From contig JAGBVG010000053.1 in assembly GCA_017630455.1 (NCBI GenBank), positions 1 through 64,000 of the forward strand: a stretch of DNA of 64,000 nucleotides, in the 5' to 3' direction. A program made the translations under genes and the position numbers. Positions 1 to 9,181 of the stretch are shown piece after piece (position 1 is the stretch's first letter; every line of letters begins with the position of its first letter). The notes under the pieces were generated by a model. It made no database searches. It was not told the origin of the DNA and was given only the letters and a program-made list of their open reading frames with translations. The DNA comes from Alistipes sp. Lineage in GTDB: Bacteria > Bacteroidota > Bacteroidia > Bacteroidales > Rikenellaceae.

Positions 1-85
1 GAAGAAGCGTAGAACAGGTTATCAGAAGTGTAACGGTCACCGTCAGTATCTGACACAGGTTCTCGTTGAGGAGATTAATTGTTAA
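1..85 (+). CDS. rplU: 50S ribosomal protein L21, C-terminal fragment
   Basis: Reading frame 2 is open from the window edge to a TAA at 83-85 and encodes 27 residues ending in VEEINC. The piece is rich in Lys and Arg near its start (KKRRTGYQKCNGHRQYLT), which matches the conserved C-terminal end of ribosomal protein L21. L21 binds 23S rRNA in the large subunit. The gene lies 21 nt before rpmA, the near-universal rplU-rpmA pairing, and this order supports the call more than the short fragment does. The 5' part is outside the window. Confidence 0.85.
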   Translation, partial: KKRRTGYQKCNGHRQYLTQVLVEEINC

Positions 86-106
86 ACCCTAAAAACGTAG
101 TAAGAA

Positions 107-367
107 ATGGCACACAAAAAAGGTGTTGGTAGTTCTAAGAACGGCCGTGAGTCAGAGAGCAAGCGACTCGGTGTAAAGCTTTTCGGTGGTCAGTACGCTA
201 AGGCGGGTAACATTATCGTTCGTCAGCGAGGCACAGTACACAACCCAGGTGAGAACGTGGGTATGGGTAAGGACCACACACTTTTTGCATTGGTTGACGG
301 TACTGTTAGCTTCTGCAAGAAGACATCTGGTAAGTCTTACGTAAGCGTTGTTCCAGTAGTGGAGTAA
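107..367 (+). CDS. rpmA: 50S ribosomal protein L27
   Basis: The product is 86 residues, the normal length for L27, and opens with [16 protein letters not shown], the glycine- and lysine-rich N-terminal tail that reaches towards the peptidyl-transferase centre. The core contains the family signature [21 protein letters not shown]27 is a large-subunit protein that helps position tRNA. It follows rplU by 21 nt and is followed at once by a strong intrinsic terminator, so it is the last gene of the rplU-rpmA unit. There is no N-terminal extension of the kind that needs proteolytic removal in Firmicutes. Confidence 0.98.
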   Translation: MAHKKGVGSSKNGRESESKRLGVKLFGGQYAKAGNIIVRQRGTVHNPGENVGMGKDHTLFALVDGTVSFCKKTSGKSYVSVVPVVE

Positions 368-387
368 TCGCAGACTTGTACAGAGAA

Positions 388-417
388 AAAAAGAGAGCTT
401 CGGCTCTCTTTTTTTTG
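388..417 (+). terminator. Intrinsic terminator after rpmA
   Basis: A GC-containing stem (AAGAGAGC, loop TTCG, GCTCTCTT) is followed by an uninterrupted T run. It lies about 20 nt after the rpmA stop codon. Confidence 0.9.
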
Positions 418-558
418 TTTATATTGCACACTAACAGATCCCTGCAGCACAACCTAATAGCGCAGGTAAAGCACGCCGCCGACACCAACAACAAAGCAAA
501 AAAGGGCCTGCACGACACTTGTCGAACAGACCCAAACCTGCGAGAGTGACCTATGATC

Positions 559-2265
559 CTACTTCTCGAGAGCCTGAGAGATATTGATGATGAAGTCACC
601 CATACGCTCCACCTCCGAAATTGTGTCGAGGTAGTAGACGCTCGAATGATAATTCGCACCGTCGCTCTCGAGCTGATGCACCTCCTCCTCGCGGATGGTG
701 TTACGAAGGTCGTTGATCTCTATCTCGCAATCTGTAGCCATACGCAAGCCGATAGGCTCCAACTTCTCAGCCTTGAGGTTGTCGATCATCACACCATACG
801 CCTTGTCTACCGCTACAAGAAGCTTCTCGAGCTTCGCTTTCTGCTCCTCGGTAAACACCTTCTCGTGGCTGTTGCGACGCATAAGGATACGTCCAATAGA
901 CTCACCCGAATCACCAAGGCTCTCCAACTCACCGATAATCTTATACATACGCTTAGCCTCAGTGCGTGTCTCCTCAGAGATGCTATCCTCAGGCAGCGCA
1001 TTCAGGAACTGCGCAATCTCATACTCGATACGATCCGAGATCTCCTCATACTTCACGAGCTTCTGGCGGTTATCCTCAAACTCCTTGTCGCTCTTGGCAT
1101 TCACAGCGCGACGAATAAACTCTACAATGCGGCGTGAGATCTCAGCAAAGTGAACCACCTCGTTACGTGCCTGACCGATTGCCAACTCAGCTGTTGAGAG
1201 TGGACCGGCGTCGATAAACTTCAACTTAACGCTATCCTCCTCCGCACTCTTCTTATCCTTGATAACAGTGTTCACAATCTTCACAATGACATTCACAAAC
1301 CAGATAAGAATAAGCGTGTTGAAGATGTTAAAGAGCGAGTGGAGCATCGAGATACCATAGAGTGTCGACATACCCTCATCAGCCGTCATATCCATAGTAT
1401 GATTAATTTCCAGCGGGTTTGGAAGACCCAACCAGGTGATGGTAGTACCCACAAGCGCAAGGAATGGGCGGAAGAGAACCAAGGCCCAGCACACGCCAAA
1501 TACGTTGAAGAGCGTATGTGCGAGAGCCGCACGACGAGCATTAGCATTACCTACCGCAGCAGCTATATTTGCGGTGATGGTAGTACCGATGTTCTCACCC
1601 AACACCATCGCAGCACCCATCTCGAATGGAATCCAGCCCATATTCACCATAATGAGTGTAAGAGCCATAGTTGCCGACGAAGACTGCAGCACAAGAGTAA
1701 GCACAGTACCGAAGAGCAAGAAGATAAGCACCGAGCCGAAGCCATAGCTTGTCCAGTTTTGGATAAATGCCAACACCTCAGGTGTCTCGCGCAAATCGGG
1801 CACCGACTCCTTCATAAGCGAGAGTCCGAGGAACAGAAGCGAGAAACCTACGATAAGCTCGCTGATGTGGCGACGCTTGTCGCTTTTGGCAAGGCTAAGG
1901 ATGAAGCCCACGGCCATAAGAGGCACAGCAAAGAGTGAGATATCGGCCTTGAAACCCAACAACGACACTATCCACGCGGTAACGGTAGTACCGATGTTAG
2001 CACCCATAATCACTCCCACAGACTGTGACAATGTAAGGAGTCCTGCGTTTACGAAACCTACGGTCATAACCGTAGTAGCCGAAGATGACTGAATAACAGA
2101 CGTAATACCCAAACCTGACAACACGCCCTTGAATGGGTTTGACGTCATTGCCGTAAGGAAGCTTCGCATCTTGCTACCTGCCGCCTTCTGCAATCCCGCG
2201 CTCATAAGATTCATTCCGTAGAGGAACATTCCGAGCGCACCTAAAAGTGTTAATGCTTGAATCAT
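559..2265 (-). CDS. Na+/phosphate symporter family protein with C-terminal PhoU-like domain
   Basis: This 568-residue inner-membrane protein belongs to the NptA/PNaS (SLC34-like) family. Residues 1 to about 330 form two inverted halves, each with a QSSSAT motif (near residues 59 and 196) that lines the Na/Pi site, and a GANIGTT / GENIGTT motif. Residues about 350-568 are a charged helical PhoU-like domain. The likely role is sodium-driven phosphate or organic anion transport, with the PhoU part modulating activity. The gene stands alone and has its own promoter upstream. The length and two-part layout are typical for the Bacteroidota version. The transported ion cannot be decided from sequence. 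Confidence 0.9.
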   Translation of the reverse strand: MIQALTLLGALGMFLYGMNLMSAGLQKAAGSKMRSFLTAMTSNPFKGVLSGLGITSVIQSSSATTVMTVGFVNAGLLTLSQSVGVIMGANIGTTVTAWIVSLLGFKADISLFAVPLMAVGFILSLAKSDKRRHISELIVGFSLLFLGLSLMKESVPDLRETPEVLAFIQNWTSYGFGSVLIFLLFGTVLTLVLQSSSATMALTLIMVNMGWIPFEMGAAMVLGENIGTTITANIAAAVGNANARRAALAHTLFNVFGVCWALVLFRPFLALVGTTITWLGLPNPLEINHTMDMTADEGMSTLYGISMLHSLFNIFNTLILIWFVNVIVKIVNTVIKDKKSAEEDSVKLKFIDAGPLSTAELAIGQARNEVVHFAEISRRIVEFIRRAVNAKSDKEFEDNRQKLVKYEEISDRIEYEIAQFLNALPEDSISEETRTEAKRMYKIIGELESLGDSGESIGRILMRRNSHEKVFTEEQKAKLEKLLVAVDKAYGVMIDNLKAEKLEPIGLRMATDCEIEINDLRNTIREEEVHQLESDGANYHSSVYYLDTISEVERMGDFIINISQALEK

Positions 2266-2304
2266 AAATATAATTAAAAAATAAGTTTTTCACATTTTCC
2301 AACG

Positions 2305-2335
2305 CAAAGATATTTGAGCGAAAAATAGTATGCAA
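2305..2335 (-). promoter_or_regulatory. Promoter of the Na/Pi symporter gene
   Basis: On the minus strand TTG is separated by 20 nt from TATCTTTG, the Bacteroidota -33/-7 pattern. It gives a leader of about 35 nt before the ATG at 2265. Confidence 0.65.
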
Positions 2336-2394
2336 GAGCAAAAATAAATTGTAACACAATTTTAACAGATATGAAAAAGTTTTGTTACCTCACA

Positions 2395-2433
2395 CAAAAA
2401 AAAGGCTTGCCCAACCACACGGTTATGCAAGCC
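2395..2433 (-). terminator. Intrinsic terminator after the Bax-inhibitor-1 gene
   Basis: On the minus strand a stem GGCTTGC / GCAAGCC with a 16-nt loop is followed by a run of eight T. It lies 28 nt after the stop of the minus-strand gene at 2461. Confidence 0.85.
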
Positions 2434-2460
2434 AACATTCGTTACGTGGTATCACACGCC

Positions 2461-3156
2461 CTACTTTCTATCACCAAAGATGCGCAACATATAGAGGAAT
2501 AGGTTGACAAAGTCGAGATAGAGGCTCAAAGCTCCGAAGAGTGCTAACTTATAACCCATCTCATCCACCTGACCATACTCCGCAAGCATCTGCTTAATCT
2601 TCTGCGTGTCGTAAGCCGTAAGACCCACAAACACCACGACAGCCACATAGCTGACAATCCAGTAGAGGGTCTCCGAGCCGATGAAGATGTTTACCACCGA
2701 CGCGATGACAACACCTATGAGCGCCATAAAGAGTAGGCTACCGAGACGCGAGAGGTCCATACGTGTGACATATCCGAGGATACTCATTACAAGGAACATT
2801 CCAGCGGTGATGAAAAATACCGATGCGATGGAGCTCATAGTGTAGATCATAAATATCGACGACATCGTAACACCCATCAACGCCGAGTAGAGGATAAACA
2901 GCAACGTCGCCGCGCTCATCGACATACGCATTAGACGTGCCGAGAGCCACACTACAAGACCTATCTGAGCGATAAGGATGATCCAAAGAAGCGAAGTATT
3001 CTCTGCCAACATCATCCAGAACCCCTCGGACTGCGAGAGGAAATATGCCACAAGACCCGTGATAGAGAGCGCAGCAGCCATCTGCATATAGACACTCTTC
3101 AGGAGTGACGAAACAGCAACATCGGCTGCTGTTTGGTGCGATACATAGTTTGCCAT
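2461..3156 (-). CDS. Bax inhibitor-1/YccA family membrane protein
   Basis: The 231-residue product has a short soluble N-terminus (about 20 residues) and then seven hydrophobic segments. The family C-terminal motif is visible as VGLTAYDTQKIK and ALFGALSLYLDFVNLFLYML. Members of this family are pH-sensitive calcium leak channels or modulators of membrane proteases such as FtsH. The role in this organism is unknown. It is monocistronic, with a terminator after it. A -7 box (TATATTTG at 3239-3246, minus strand) gives a leader of about 80 nt. Confidence 0.93.
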   Translation of the reverse strand: MANYVSHQTAADVAVSSLLKSVYMQMAAALSITGLVAYFLSQSEGFWMMLAENTSLLWIILIAQIGLVVWLSARLMRMSMSAATLLFILYSALMGVTMSSIFMIYTMSSIASVFFITAGMFLVMSILGYVTRMDLSRLGSLLFMALIGVVIASVVNIFIGSETLYWIVSYVAVVVFVGLTAYDTQKIKQMLAEYGQVDEMGYKLALFGALSLYLDFVNLFLYMLRIFGDRK

Positions 3157-3238
3157 AATCTATTTTTGTTTTTAGTTATCATCTCCACAACAAACGCCCA
3201 CCTATATATATTTATTACAAGGCGAGTTGCGATCGGCA

Positions 3239-3246
3239 CAAATATA
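3239..3246 (-). promoter_or_regulatory. Candidate -7 element for the Bax-inhibitor-1 gene
   Basis: TATATTTG matches TAnnTTTG on the minus strand. No good -33 TTTG lies at the expected spacing, so this is tentative. Confidence 0.4.
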
Positions 3247-3285
3247 GGACTTTTTTTGTAAATATCACAGGCAAGCGACCAAAAT

Positions 3286-3320
3286 GAGATAAAGACTTGC
3301 CACACACATCGGACAAGTCT
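3286..3320 (-). terminator. Probable terminator of the exported caspase operon
   Basis: A perfect 7-bp stem (AGACTTG / CAAGTCT, 14-nt loop) lies 13 nt after the last stop codon of the operon. On the minus strand it is followed by a broken T-rich stretch, so termination may be moderate. Confidence 0.5.
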
Positions 3321-3333
3321 CTATCGAATCATA

Positions 3334-4902
3334 CTACCTAATGTAATCTATCTCGGGTCTCACGCTCCTGCAATTCTCCATAGCCATACCCGTCACCGCG
3401 CCAATATAGGTAGGATCGGAGATATAGAAATTCTTACCCTGATAGGAGTATCCGTCGCCATTGATCTTCACTCCGAGATTCACAGCCACACTCTCGTGAC
3501 CTGGATAGCGGATAAGGTGATTCTCGACATCCAACACCTCACGAAGAAGATAAGAGTAGAATATCGAGCGATCCTCGCAGTCGCACTTAGGATAGTAGAG
3601 CATCTCCTCGAAGAAGTATGGTTTCTCGAAGCCGTGCTGCGCATCGTCGGTGGCATAGCTGAAGCCTCGCTGCACAAACTGCAGAAGCTTATTAACCGCC
3701 TCGAGCTTTGGCAGCGATGAAATCTGCGCGGCGATCTGCTGTGCCACATCTCTCTCTACGCTCTCCGAAATAACCGACTCGGCGTAGTATTTCACACCCA
3801 TCTGAGGGTAGCGGTAGAGCATCGGCATCAAATTGGCATTTATCTCTCCCTCGATATGTATACCGCCGTATGTAAACGAATAGGAGTGAGCCTTGTAAGG
3901 CACAATAGGCTCCTGGCGAATCACCATATCGAGACTCTTGCCACAATCTACATCCGAAGGGATCTCACAAGTGTAGAACGAGTTTCCAGCCGATCTATTT
4001 GCCGTCAGGTTATCATAGAAGATATAGAACTTCTCGCCATCGACCTTGAGGTAGGCACGCGCAAAGAGATCCTGCTCAATGGCCACCATAAGCAACGGCA
4101 CTCCATCGGTTGTGATACCAATGCGGACATCATAACCTGCGTGAGCCATAAGATAATGCGTCAGCGAGATACGCTGTCCCGCGCTCATAGATCTCATCTC
4201 GCTATCGACATAGCTGCGAACGAGGTCGAAGAAAAACCAATCGTTGAATCGGCAATCTACGGCTGTTTGCTGCAGATATGGCAAAATATCCCTCTCGATA
4301 CCACGAGCAGAGTATGCCTTCCACAACTGAGCAAACTCCTTCTGCGCAACACCCTCTGGCAGATCTCCCCACGACATATAGGGCACCTCATACACGAGGC
4401 TGTGGTACATATACCTCTTATTCAGCACATCACGTCGCGGAGCCTCCGTCTCGGGCATATCCTCGCTTGCTGGAGGTGCTACGACTTCGGGCAGCACATC
4501 GCGCGTTGGCGGTGTCAATGGCGTAGGAGGCGTAGTGGGAGGCAACTGAAGCTCTTTCTCAGACTTTGGAGGCTGATTTTCCGATTGACCACGCTCCCCC
4601 TCGGGCGCAACATCCTGATTCGGCATAGTAAAGCTATCGGGATTAGCGCGATAGTCTACGGGAGCTTTGGGCTGCTCCTGGGGCTTTGGGTCTACGAATT
4701 GTCTATCGTCACGAAACGCATTGTACTGCTTCCAGACACCCTCTAAGAAGTTGGCATAATCTTCGTTTACCCTCTTGCGGAACGACTCGAAGTCGCCGTG
4801 CATCTGCTTGCGAAACTCCTCGAAAGAGTCTTCGCCAGATTGAGCTGTAGCCGGCATAATACCGGCTACAACCATAAACAGTACAAACAAGTATTTTTTC
4901 AT
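3334..4902 (-). CDS. Exported transglutaminase-like protein
   Basis: The 522-residue product has a signal peptide (residues 1-20, cleavage near ATAQ-S). A charged, aromatic-rich segment follows (about 24-66, repeating F-x-x-F/FRK patterns), then a proline- and glutamate-rich linker (about 70-160) and a globular region. Near the C-terminus KCDCEDRS (Cys442) resembles the catalytic Cys of the transglutaminase-like superfamily. His469 (PGHE) and Asp496 (ISDPT) complete a possible Cys-His-Asp triad. It is the last gene of a five-gene operon of exported proteins, 27 nt after the previous one. It could be a cysteine peptidase or crosslinking enzyme of the periplasm. The substrate is unknown and the triad is my alignment by eye. 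Confidence 0.7.
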   Translation of the reverse strand: MKKYLFVLFMVVAGIMPATAQSGEDSFEEFRKQMHGDFESFRKRVNEDYANFLEGVWKQYNAFRDDRQFVDPKPQEQPKAPVDYRANPDSFTMPNQDVAPEGERGQSENQPPKSEKELQLPPTTPPTPLTPPTRDVLPEVVAPPASEDMPETEAPRRDVLNKRYMYHSLVYEVPYMSWGDLPEGVAQKEFAQLWKAYSARGIERDILPYLQQTAVDCRFNDWFFFDLVRSYVDSEMRSMSAGQRISLTHYLMAHAGYDVRIGITTDGVPLLMVAIEQDLFARAYLKVDGEKFYIFYDNLTANRSAGNSFYTCEIPSDVDCGKSLDMVIRQEPIVPYKAHSYSFTYGGIHIEGEINANLMPMLYRYPQMGVKYYAESVISESVERDVAQQIAAQISSLPKLEAVNKLLQFVQRGFSYATDDAQHGFEKPYFFEEMLYYPKCDCEDRSIFYSYLLREVLDVENHLIRYPGHESVAVNLGVKINGDGYSYQGKNFYISDPTYIGAVTGMAMENCRSVRPEIDYIR

Positions 4903-4929
4903 AATACCCTGCGTTATAATGAGATAGGA

Positions 4930-5574
4930 TTACTCCTCATCGAAACCCTCGCGCACGAAATCTGAAACCTTATTTGCGTATATCTGAGCCACCTCAGTCT
5001 CACGTGCTGCATCCTCCATAGCGCGAACACGTGCCTTGCTTGCTGCAGACTCGCTAACGATAAAGTAGGTCTGAATCTCAAACTTACCATCCTTCATCTT
5101 GCGGATTACAGAGTAAGACTCCGACATCTCGCCCTTGATCTCCTTCTCCACCAAACGCTCATAAGCAGCGTAGAAGCGGTTAAACTCTGCCTCATCACGA
5201 TTAGCATCGCCACCCATATCGGCAGTTGTACGACCCTTAACATAGCTACCAGCCTGCTGAGCATACTTTATACAAGCATCGTTGATGGCCCACTGCACAC
5301 CTGTAGCCTTAGCCTCGAAGTTTGCAGCGATACCCACCAACTCACGACCATCCTCACCGAGAGCATTCAACTTCTCGTAGTGGCTGAGTAGTGCCACATC
5401 CAAGCTTCGCGAGCTACCGAAGAGCTCCCAACCGCCCTTGCGATACTCCTTCATCTTCTCCTTATACTCCTTCTTCTGCAACTTCAGAAGCTTCTTGCTC
5501 TGTGCCTCCGCCTCAAACGATGGAACCATCATAACGATGGCAAGCAAAAATAACACTAACTTTTTCATAATCAT
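4930..5574 (-). CDS. Secreted protein of unknown function
   Basis: The 214-residue product has a signal peptide (residues 1-25, cleavage near AEAQ-S) and a very basic stretch after it (KKLLKLQKKEYKEKMKEYRKGG). The remainder is mixed alpha/beta with an Ala-rich segment (AANFEAKATGVQWAINDACIK) followed by a long amphipathic region. The pattern of an Ala-rich helix followed by strands resembles the LPP20/FlgP-type small domain, but only weakly. Two in-frame starts lie close together (MIM); either keeps the signal peptide. It is the fourth gene of the exported caspase operon, 44 nt after the gene at 5619. I do not recognise a specific family. Confidence 0.6.
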   Translation of the reverse strand: MIMKKLVLFLLAIVMMVPSFEAEAQSKKLLKLQKKEYKEKMKEYRKGGWELFGSSRSLDVALLSHYEKLNALGEDGRELVGIAANFEAKATGVQWAINDACIKYAQQAGSYVKGRTTADMGGDANRDEAEFNRFYAAYERLVEKEIKGEMSESYSVIRKMKDGKFEIQTYFIVSESAASKARVRAMEDAARETEVAQIYANKVSDFVREGFDEE

Positions 5575-5618
5575 TTGGTTTTACGTCCCGTAAGTAGGAC
5601 AAGGTTCAACATTTATAT

Positions 5619-6509
5619 TTAATTACTCTTTATCTCCAAATTCAAAACTCTCACACCCATCTCGCTGTCGTGAGCTCGCTGGTGTCCCATCCAGTGGCTG
5701 AAACTCTCGAAGCTCAACTTTCGCGGGATCTTCTCGCCACCATAGTGGTCCACAGCCTTGGTAAATGGGTTCTTTGAGAAGATAACGTAGAGCTTATTAC
5801 GCTCTATCATCTTCGTAGTGCTGAGGAAGTAGGTATCTACCATAGCCCTCTCCTCGGGCGACGTGGCGTGCTCCTCCGAGAAGAATATATACTCCTTGCC
5901 ACCCTTAACCCTGTACTGTCCGTCGCTATCAGCCTGATATGGCAGGAGGCAATATGCCTCTGGCGTCTCATCCACGAGATAAACCGCAACATAGCCATCC
6001 GCCGGAGCCTCGAAGTAGAGATACAGATCCATATCGCTGATGAAGTGTGTCTCGGCATCCTTTAGGTCGGGATGGTTGCGCAGGGTCATAACATCAAACT
6101 CAGCGGTGTTGTTATACTTGCGCGCATAACCCGTTATCGTGCAGGTGATATGCCACTCACCATCTGCCGAGTGATCGACCTCATACTTCGGCTCACTGAG
6201 GTCCTCGATCCACTCACCACGAAGCTCATTCTCGCTGATCTGCGAAAAGTACTGGTGCTCCTCTCCGTCATCATAGGATAATGTCTGCGATGTTGTTTGC
6301 GAGATGAATGTTCCAAACTCCCTGGCTATAGCAGCGCGTCGCGCACCCTCCAAAGCCTTCGCCTTACACTCCACAAACGAGTCGGTGGTCTCGCCGTGGT
6401 AGGTAAACTTTCCCGTAACCCTAACCTTATGCGTATTCTGCGCCGCGGCCGACAGCGGAAGCAACAGCGTAATCAGCAGTACAAATATATAAAATTTTCC
6501 GTTACTCAT
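5619..6509 (-). CDS. Exported protein with DUF4384-like C-terminal region
   Basis: The 296-residue product has a signal peptide (residues 1-23, ending SAAAQ). An N-terminal domain (about 28-130) contains CKAKALEGARRAAIAREFGTF, a pattern seen in LPP20/FlgT-type domains. The C-terminal region (about 165-270) reads DLYLYFEAPADGYVAVYLVD and CLLPYQADSDGQYRVKGG, which resembles DUF4384, a beta domain found beside kinases and caspases in bacterial periplasmic systems. It sits between the caspase gene and a second small secreted protein in one operon, 33 nt after the caspase stop. That context suggests an accessory role to the caspase protein, which is inference. Confidence 0.6.
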   Translation of the reverse strand: MSNGKFYIFVLLITLLLPLSAAAQNTHKVRVTGKFTYHGETTDSFVECKAKALEGARRAAIAREFGTFISQTTSQTLSYDDGEEHQYFSQISENELRGEWIEDLSEPKYEVDHSADGEWHITCTITGYARKYNNTAEFDVMTLRNHPDLKDAETHFISDMDLYLYFEAPADGYVAVYLVDETPEAYCLLPYQADSDGQYRVKGGKEYIFFSEEHATSPEERAMVDTYFLSTTKMIERNKLYVIFSKNPFTKAVDHYGGEKIPRKLSFESFSHWMGHQRAHDSEMGVRVLNLEIKSN

Positions 6510-6542
6510 ATAAAAAATCTCCAGTAAATTTATATAAATAGG

Positions 6543-9140
6543 CTATCGTCCAAAGCTCATACTCTGCCATAATTCATACATCAAAGGCGACGTAGCCACC
6601 GTAGGTGTCTGAGGCTTCTTATTGACTCTCATCGACTTATCGCCGACATTCTTCTTTATGTAGTCGCTAAGCTCCTTATATGTCACATTGCCCTTGGTCT
6701 CCTGGAGTTTCTTGAGGAGGTAGTAGGTAAACAAGCCGTGATACTTCTCCTCGTAAGGCATAGAGGTCTGATCGTCAGATACGGCACTGAAGATCACAAG
6801 GTTGCCAGGAATCTCAACAGCCTTAGGGCGAATACCTACGGCACGAGCCTCAACAATGGTTCTACCATCGCGATCGGCACCACTGAAGCAGGCATCGAGG
6901 AATACGGTTACCGACTTGGTTCTCATATTTGCGAGCTCCTGATAGAGATCTGCGAGACGATAGCAGCCGCGTGTCTGAGTTCCGTTGCCGTGGATAGGGA
7001 GGAGGTAACTCTCCTTGGTCGACTCATCGAGAATACCGTGACCCGCATAGTAGAATATAAGCTCCATATTGCCATCACAGACATTATTCGCATAGTACTC
7101 TATATCGCCCATCGCCTGAAGCATAGTGCCAAATGGCATATCCTTGTAGAGGAATACGTTATCCTTAGGCACTCCGAGGGTCTTCTCGCAATACTCCGCA
7201 AAGGCCTCACCATCGTTGATGGCATACTTAACGTGATGCACGTGGTCGTAATTCTCGTTTGCGATAATGAGTGCATAGCGGTTGGTATTTACCCTGTCAT
7301 TCACTGGAATGTCAACATCCACATCCGACTTAATACCCTCAACCGAGAGGGTTTGCTTCTTAACCTTCGAGCCAGAGCTACTCTTCGACGATGCCACCAA
7401 GTCGTTGGCATCCACCGTGTCGACAGAGATATCCACCACCGTCTCGACATAGTTCAACTCCTTATCGCCATCGTAGCGATATGCCGAGCCTGTAGGGGTA
7501 ACGAACGTTAACGCCGCAAGAAGCATCTGGTCGTTGCTGATGTAGAACTCCGGATCCTTGAGCTGAATACCATTCCAGCTGCTCTCGAATATCTGAGCCT
7601 CGTTTCGTGCGCGTGGCACAGGGAGAATCAACTCGCCAAACTCCGACTCGATGAGGAACACCTCATTATCGGCATCGTAGGGCATAAGTCGCAACTCATC
7701 AATACGCACACGCTTGGAGTAGGTATTAATATAATTCTTCTCTGCCTCAGCAAGCAGTGCCTTCTTCTTAGCCTCCTGCGTAGCCTCCGTAACACGTGCC
7801 TGCCACTCGGCAGTGGTCTCATACTGATCCTTTCTTGCCCAAGCCTTCAGGCGTGTGGTAACATAATCAGCAGCATAAACCGAATACTTCGGAATCTCCG
7901 CACCCTCGACACCTATTTGTGTCTGCTGCGACATCATCTGAAGCACGTTGGACTGCGCCACAGCATCCTTCGATGATGAGGTTGCGCTACGTGACTTAGT
8001 GGTTGTGAGCGTCTTAGCCGAATAGGTAAGTAGCGTAGGGGTAACATTCGCCTCGACGGTGGCGGCGCCTTTCGACGCGAGGGTATGATTCATCCTCTCG
8101 AAATCGCCACTACGTCCCAAGCAGTCATACGACACAGCCAAAGCCTGCATATACTTGATGTCGTTAGGCGAATTTGCCACAATCTGCTCCATATACTTAA
8201 CCGCCGCATCGAAATATGAAGTGGCACGTGTGGTATACATATCGGCGAGATTCTGCGTCTCCTGCAACGAGGCTTTATTGAAGTTCAGAACACCCTGGTT
8301 GTAGTAGTTCAAGGCTATATGCTCCACAGTACTCTTGACATTTGGTTTCAGCGTGTTCATACGAGAGTATACCTCCAACGCACGACTAAACTCCTGATTA
8401 TCCTCATAGAGCTTACCAAGATTCTTGAGCAACTCCATATTATCTGGCTCAACCTCCAACGCACGTACCAAGTACTTCTGGAGATTATCGTTGTCACCCT
8501 GAAGCATACAGCAGTTGATCGACAGTCCCAGCAGCGTCATATTGTTGGGATACTGCGACAAGCCCTCATCCAATACCGTGCGGGCGAGGAGAATATCGTT
8601 AACCTTGATACACGAGTTAGCCATAAGACCATAAACGGTCTCGCGGCTGCGCTGATCGCCAGTACTTATGTATACAGCCATATACTTTATGGCCTTGTCG
8701 TAGTTTTTGGCGTTATATGCGCTATATGCCGCCAAGTATGAGATACTCGACAGAAGCTCCTCGTTTTCAAAATTATGGTCACGATAGGCATCCATCAACA
8801 TCACATCGACATAGGCCTGAGAGAATACTGCAACATTCTGCGCCACACCGCGACTCTGATAGTATGCTGCGGCACGATATAGGTCGGCGTGGATATCCAA
8901 CATACCACCCTTGGCAACATCATAGATCTCGCTGTCGACAGGCATAGTCTGCAGAATAGTCTGATACTCGCCATAACTCTTATAGACCAAGGCATAGATT
9001 TCCGACTCCGCAGCACCGCTCATCTTCATATATTGCAACTCGCGATGATGATCCTGAAGTTGATCGATGGTCTGCGCAGTGACATCACAATATGCCCCAG
9101 CCAACAGAGCCATTAATATCACTAAAAAAAACCTCTTCAT
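6543..9140 (-). CDS. Exported TPR protein with C-terminal caspase (peptidase C14) domain
   Basis: The 865-residue product has a signal peptide (1-23, ending VTAQ). TPR-like helices span about 50-350, then a Ser/Thr-rich linker (about 375-400), a middle domain (about 420-575) and a caspase-fold domain (about 620-865). The caspase dyad is visible as YYAGHG (His701) and FLDACFSG (Cys751), and the domain opens with RYALIIANENY. Prokaryotic caspase homologues are cysteine peptidases, often specific for Arg, Lys or Asp. This one should act in the periplasm or at the cell surface. The middle domain begins with a W-x(6-8)-ET-x(3)-W-x(2)-RV pattern that recurs in the neighbouring propeller protein. 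It is the second gene of the operon, 41 nt after the propeller gene. Target and trigger are unknown. Confidence 0.85.
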   Translation of the reverse strand: MKRFFLVILMALLAGAYCDVTAQTIDQLQDHHRELQYMKMSGAAESEIYALVYKSYGEYQTILQTMPVDSEIYDVAKGGMLDIHADLYRAAAYYQSRGVAQNVAVFSQAYVDVMLMDAYRDHNFENEELLSSISYLAAYSAYNAKNYDKAIKYMAVYISTGDQRSRETVYGLMANSCIKVNDILLARTVLDEGLSQYPNNMTLLGLSINCCMLQGDNDNLQKYLVRALEVEPDNMELLKNLGKLYEDNQEFSRALEVYSRMNTLKPNVKSTVEHIALNYYNQGVLNFNKASLQETQNLADMYTTRATSYFDAAVKYMEQIVANSPNDIKYMQALAVSYDCLGRSGDFERMNHTLASKGAATVEANVTPTLLTYSAKTLTTTKSRSATSSSKDAVAQSNVLQMMSQQTQIGVEGAEIPKYSVYAADYVTTRLKAWARKDQYETTAEWQARVTEATQEAKKKALLAEAEKNYINTYSKRVRIDELRLMPYDADNEVFLIESEFGELILPVPRARNEAQIFESSWNGIQLKDPEFYISNDQMLLAALTFVTPTGSAYRYDGDKELNYVETVVDISVDTVDANDLVASSKSSSGSKVKKQTLSVEGIKSDVDVDIPVNDRVNTNRYALIIANENYDHVHHVKYAINDGEAFAEYCEKTLGVPKDNVFLYKDMPFGTMLQAMGDIEYYANNVCDGNMELIFYYAGHGILDESTKESYLLPIHGNGTQTRGCYRLADLYQELANMRTKSVTVFLDACFSGADRDGRTIVEARAVGIRPKAVEIPGNLVIFSAVSDDQTSMPYEEKYHGLFTYYLLKKLQETKGNVTYKELSDYIKKNVGDKSMRVNKKPQTPTVATSPLMYELWQSMSFGR

Positions 9141-9181
9141 AAAAAACTCTCTAAATCAACAACTCACAAAAATTCAGCGGC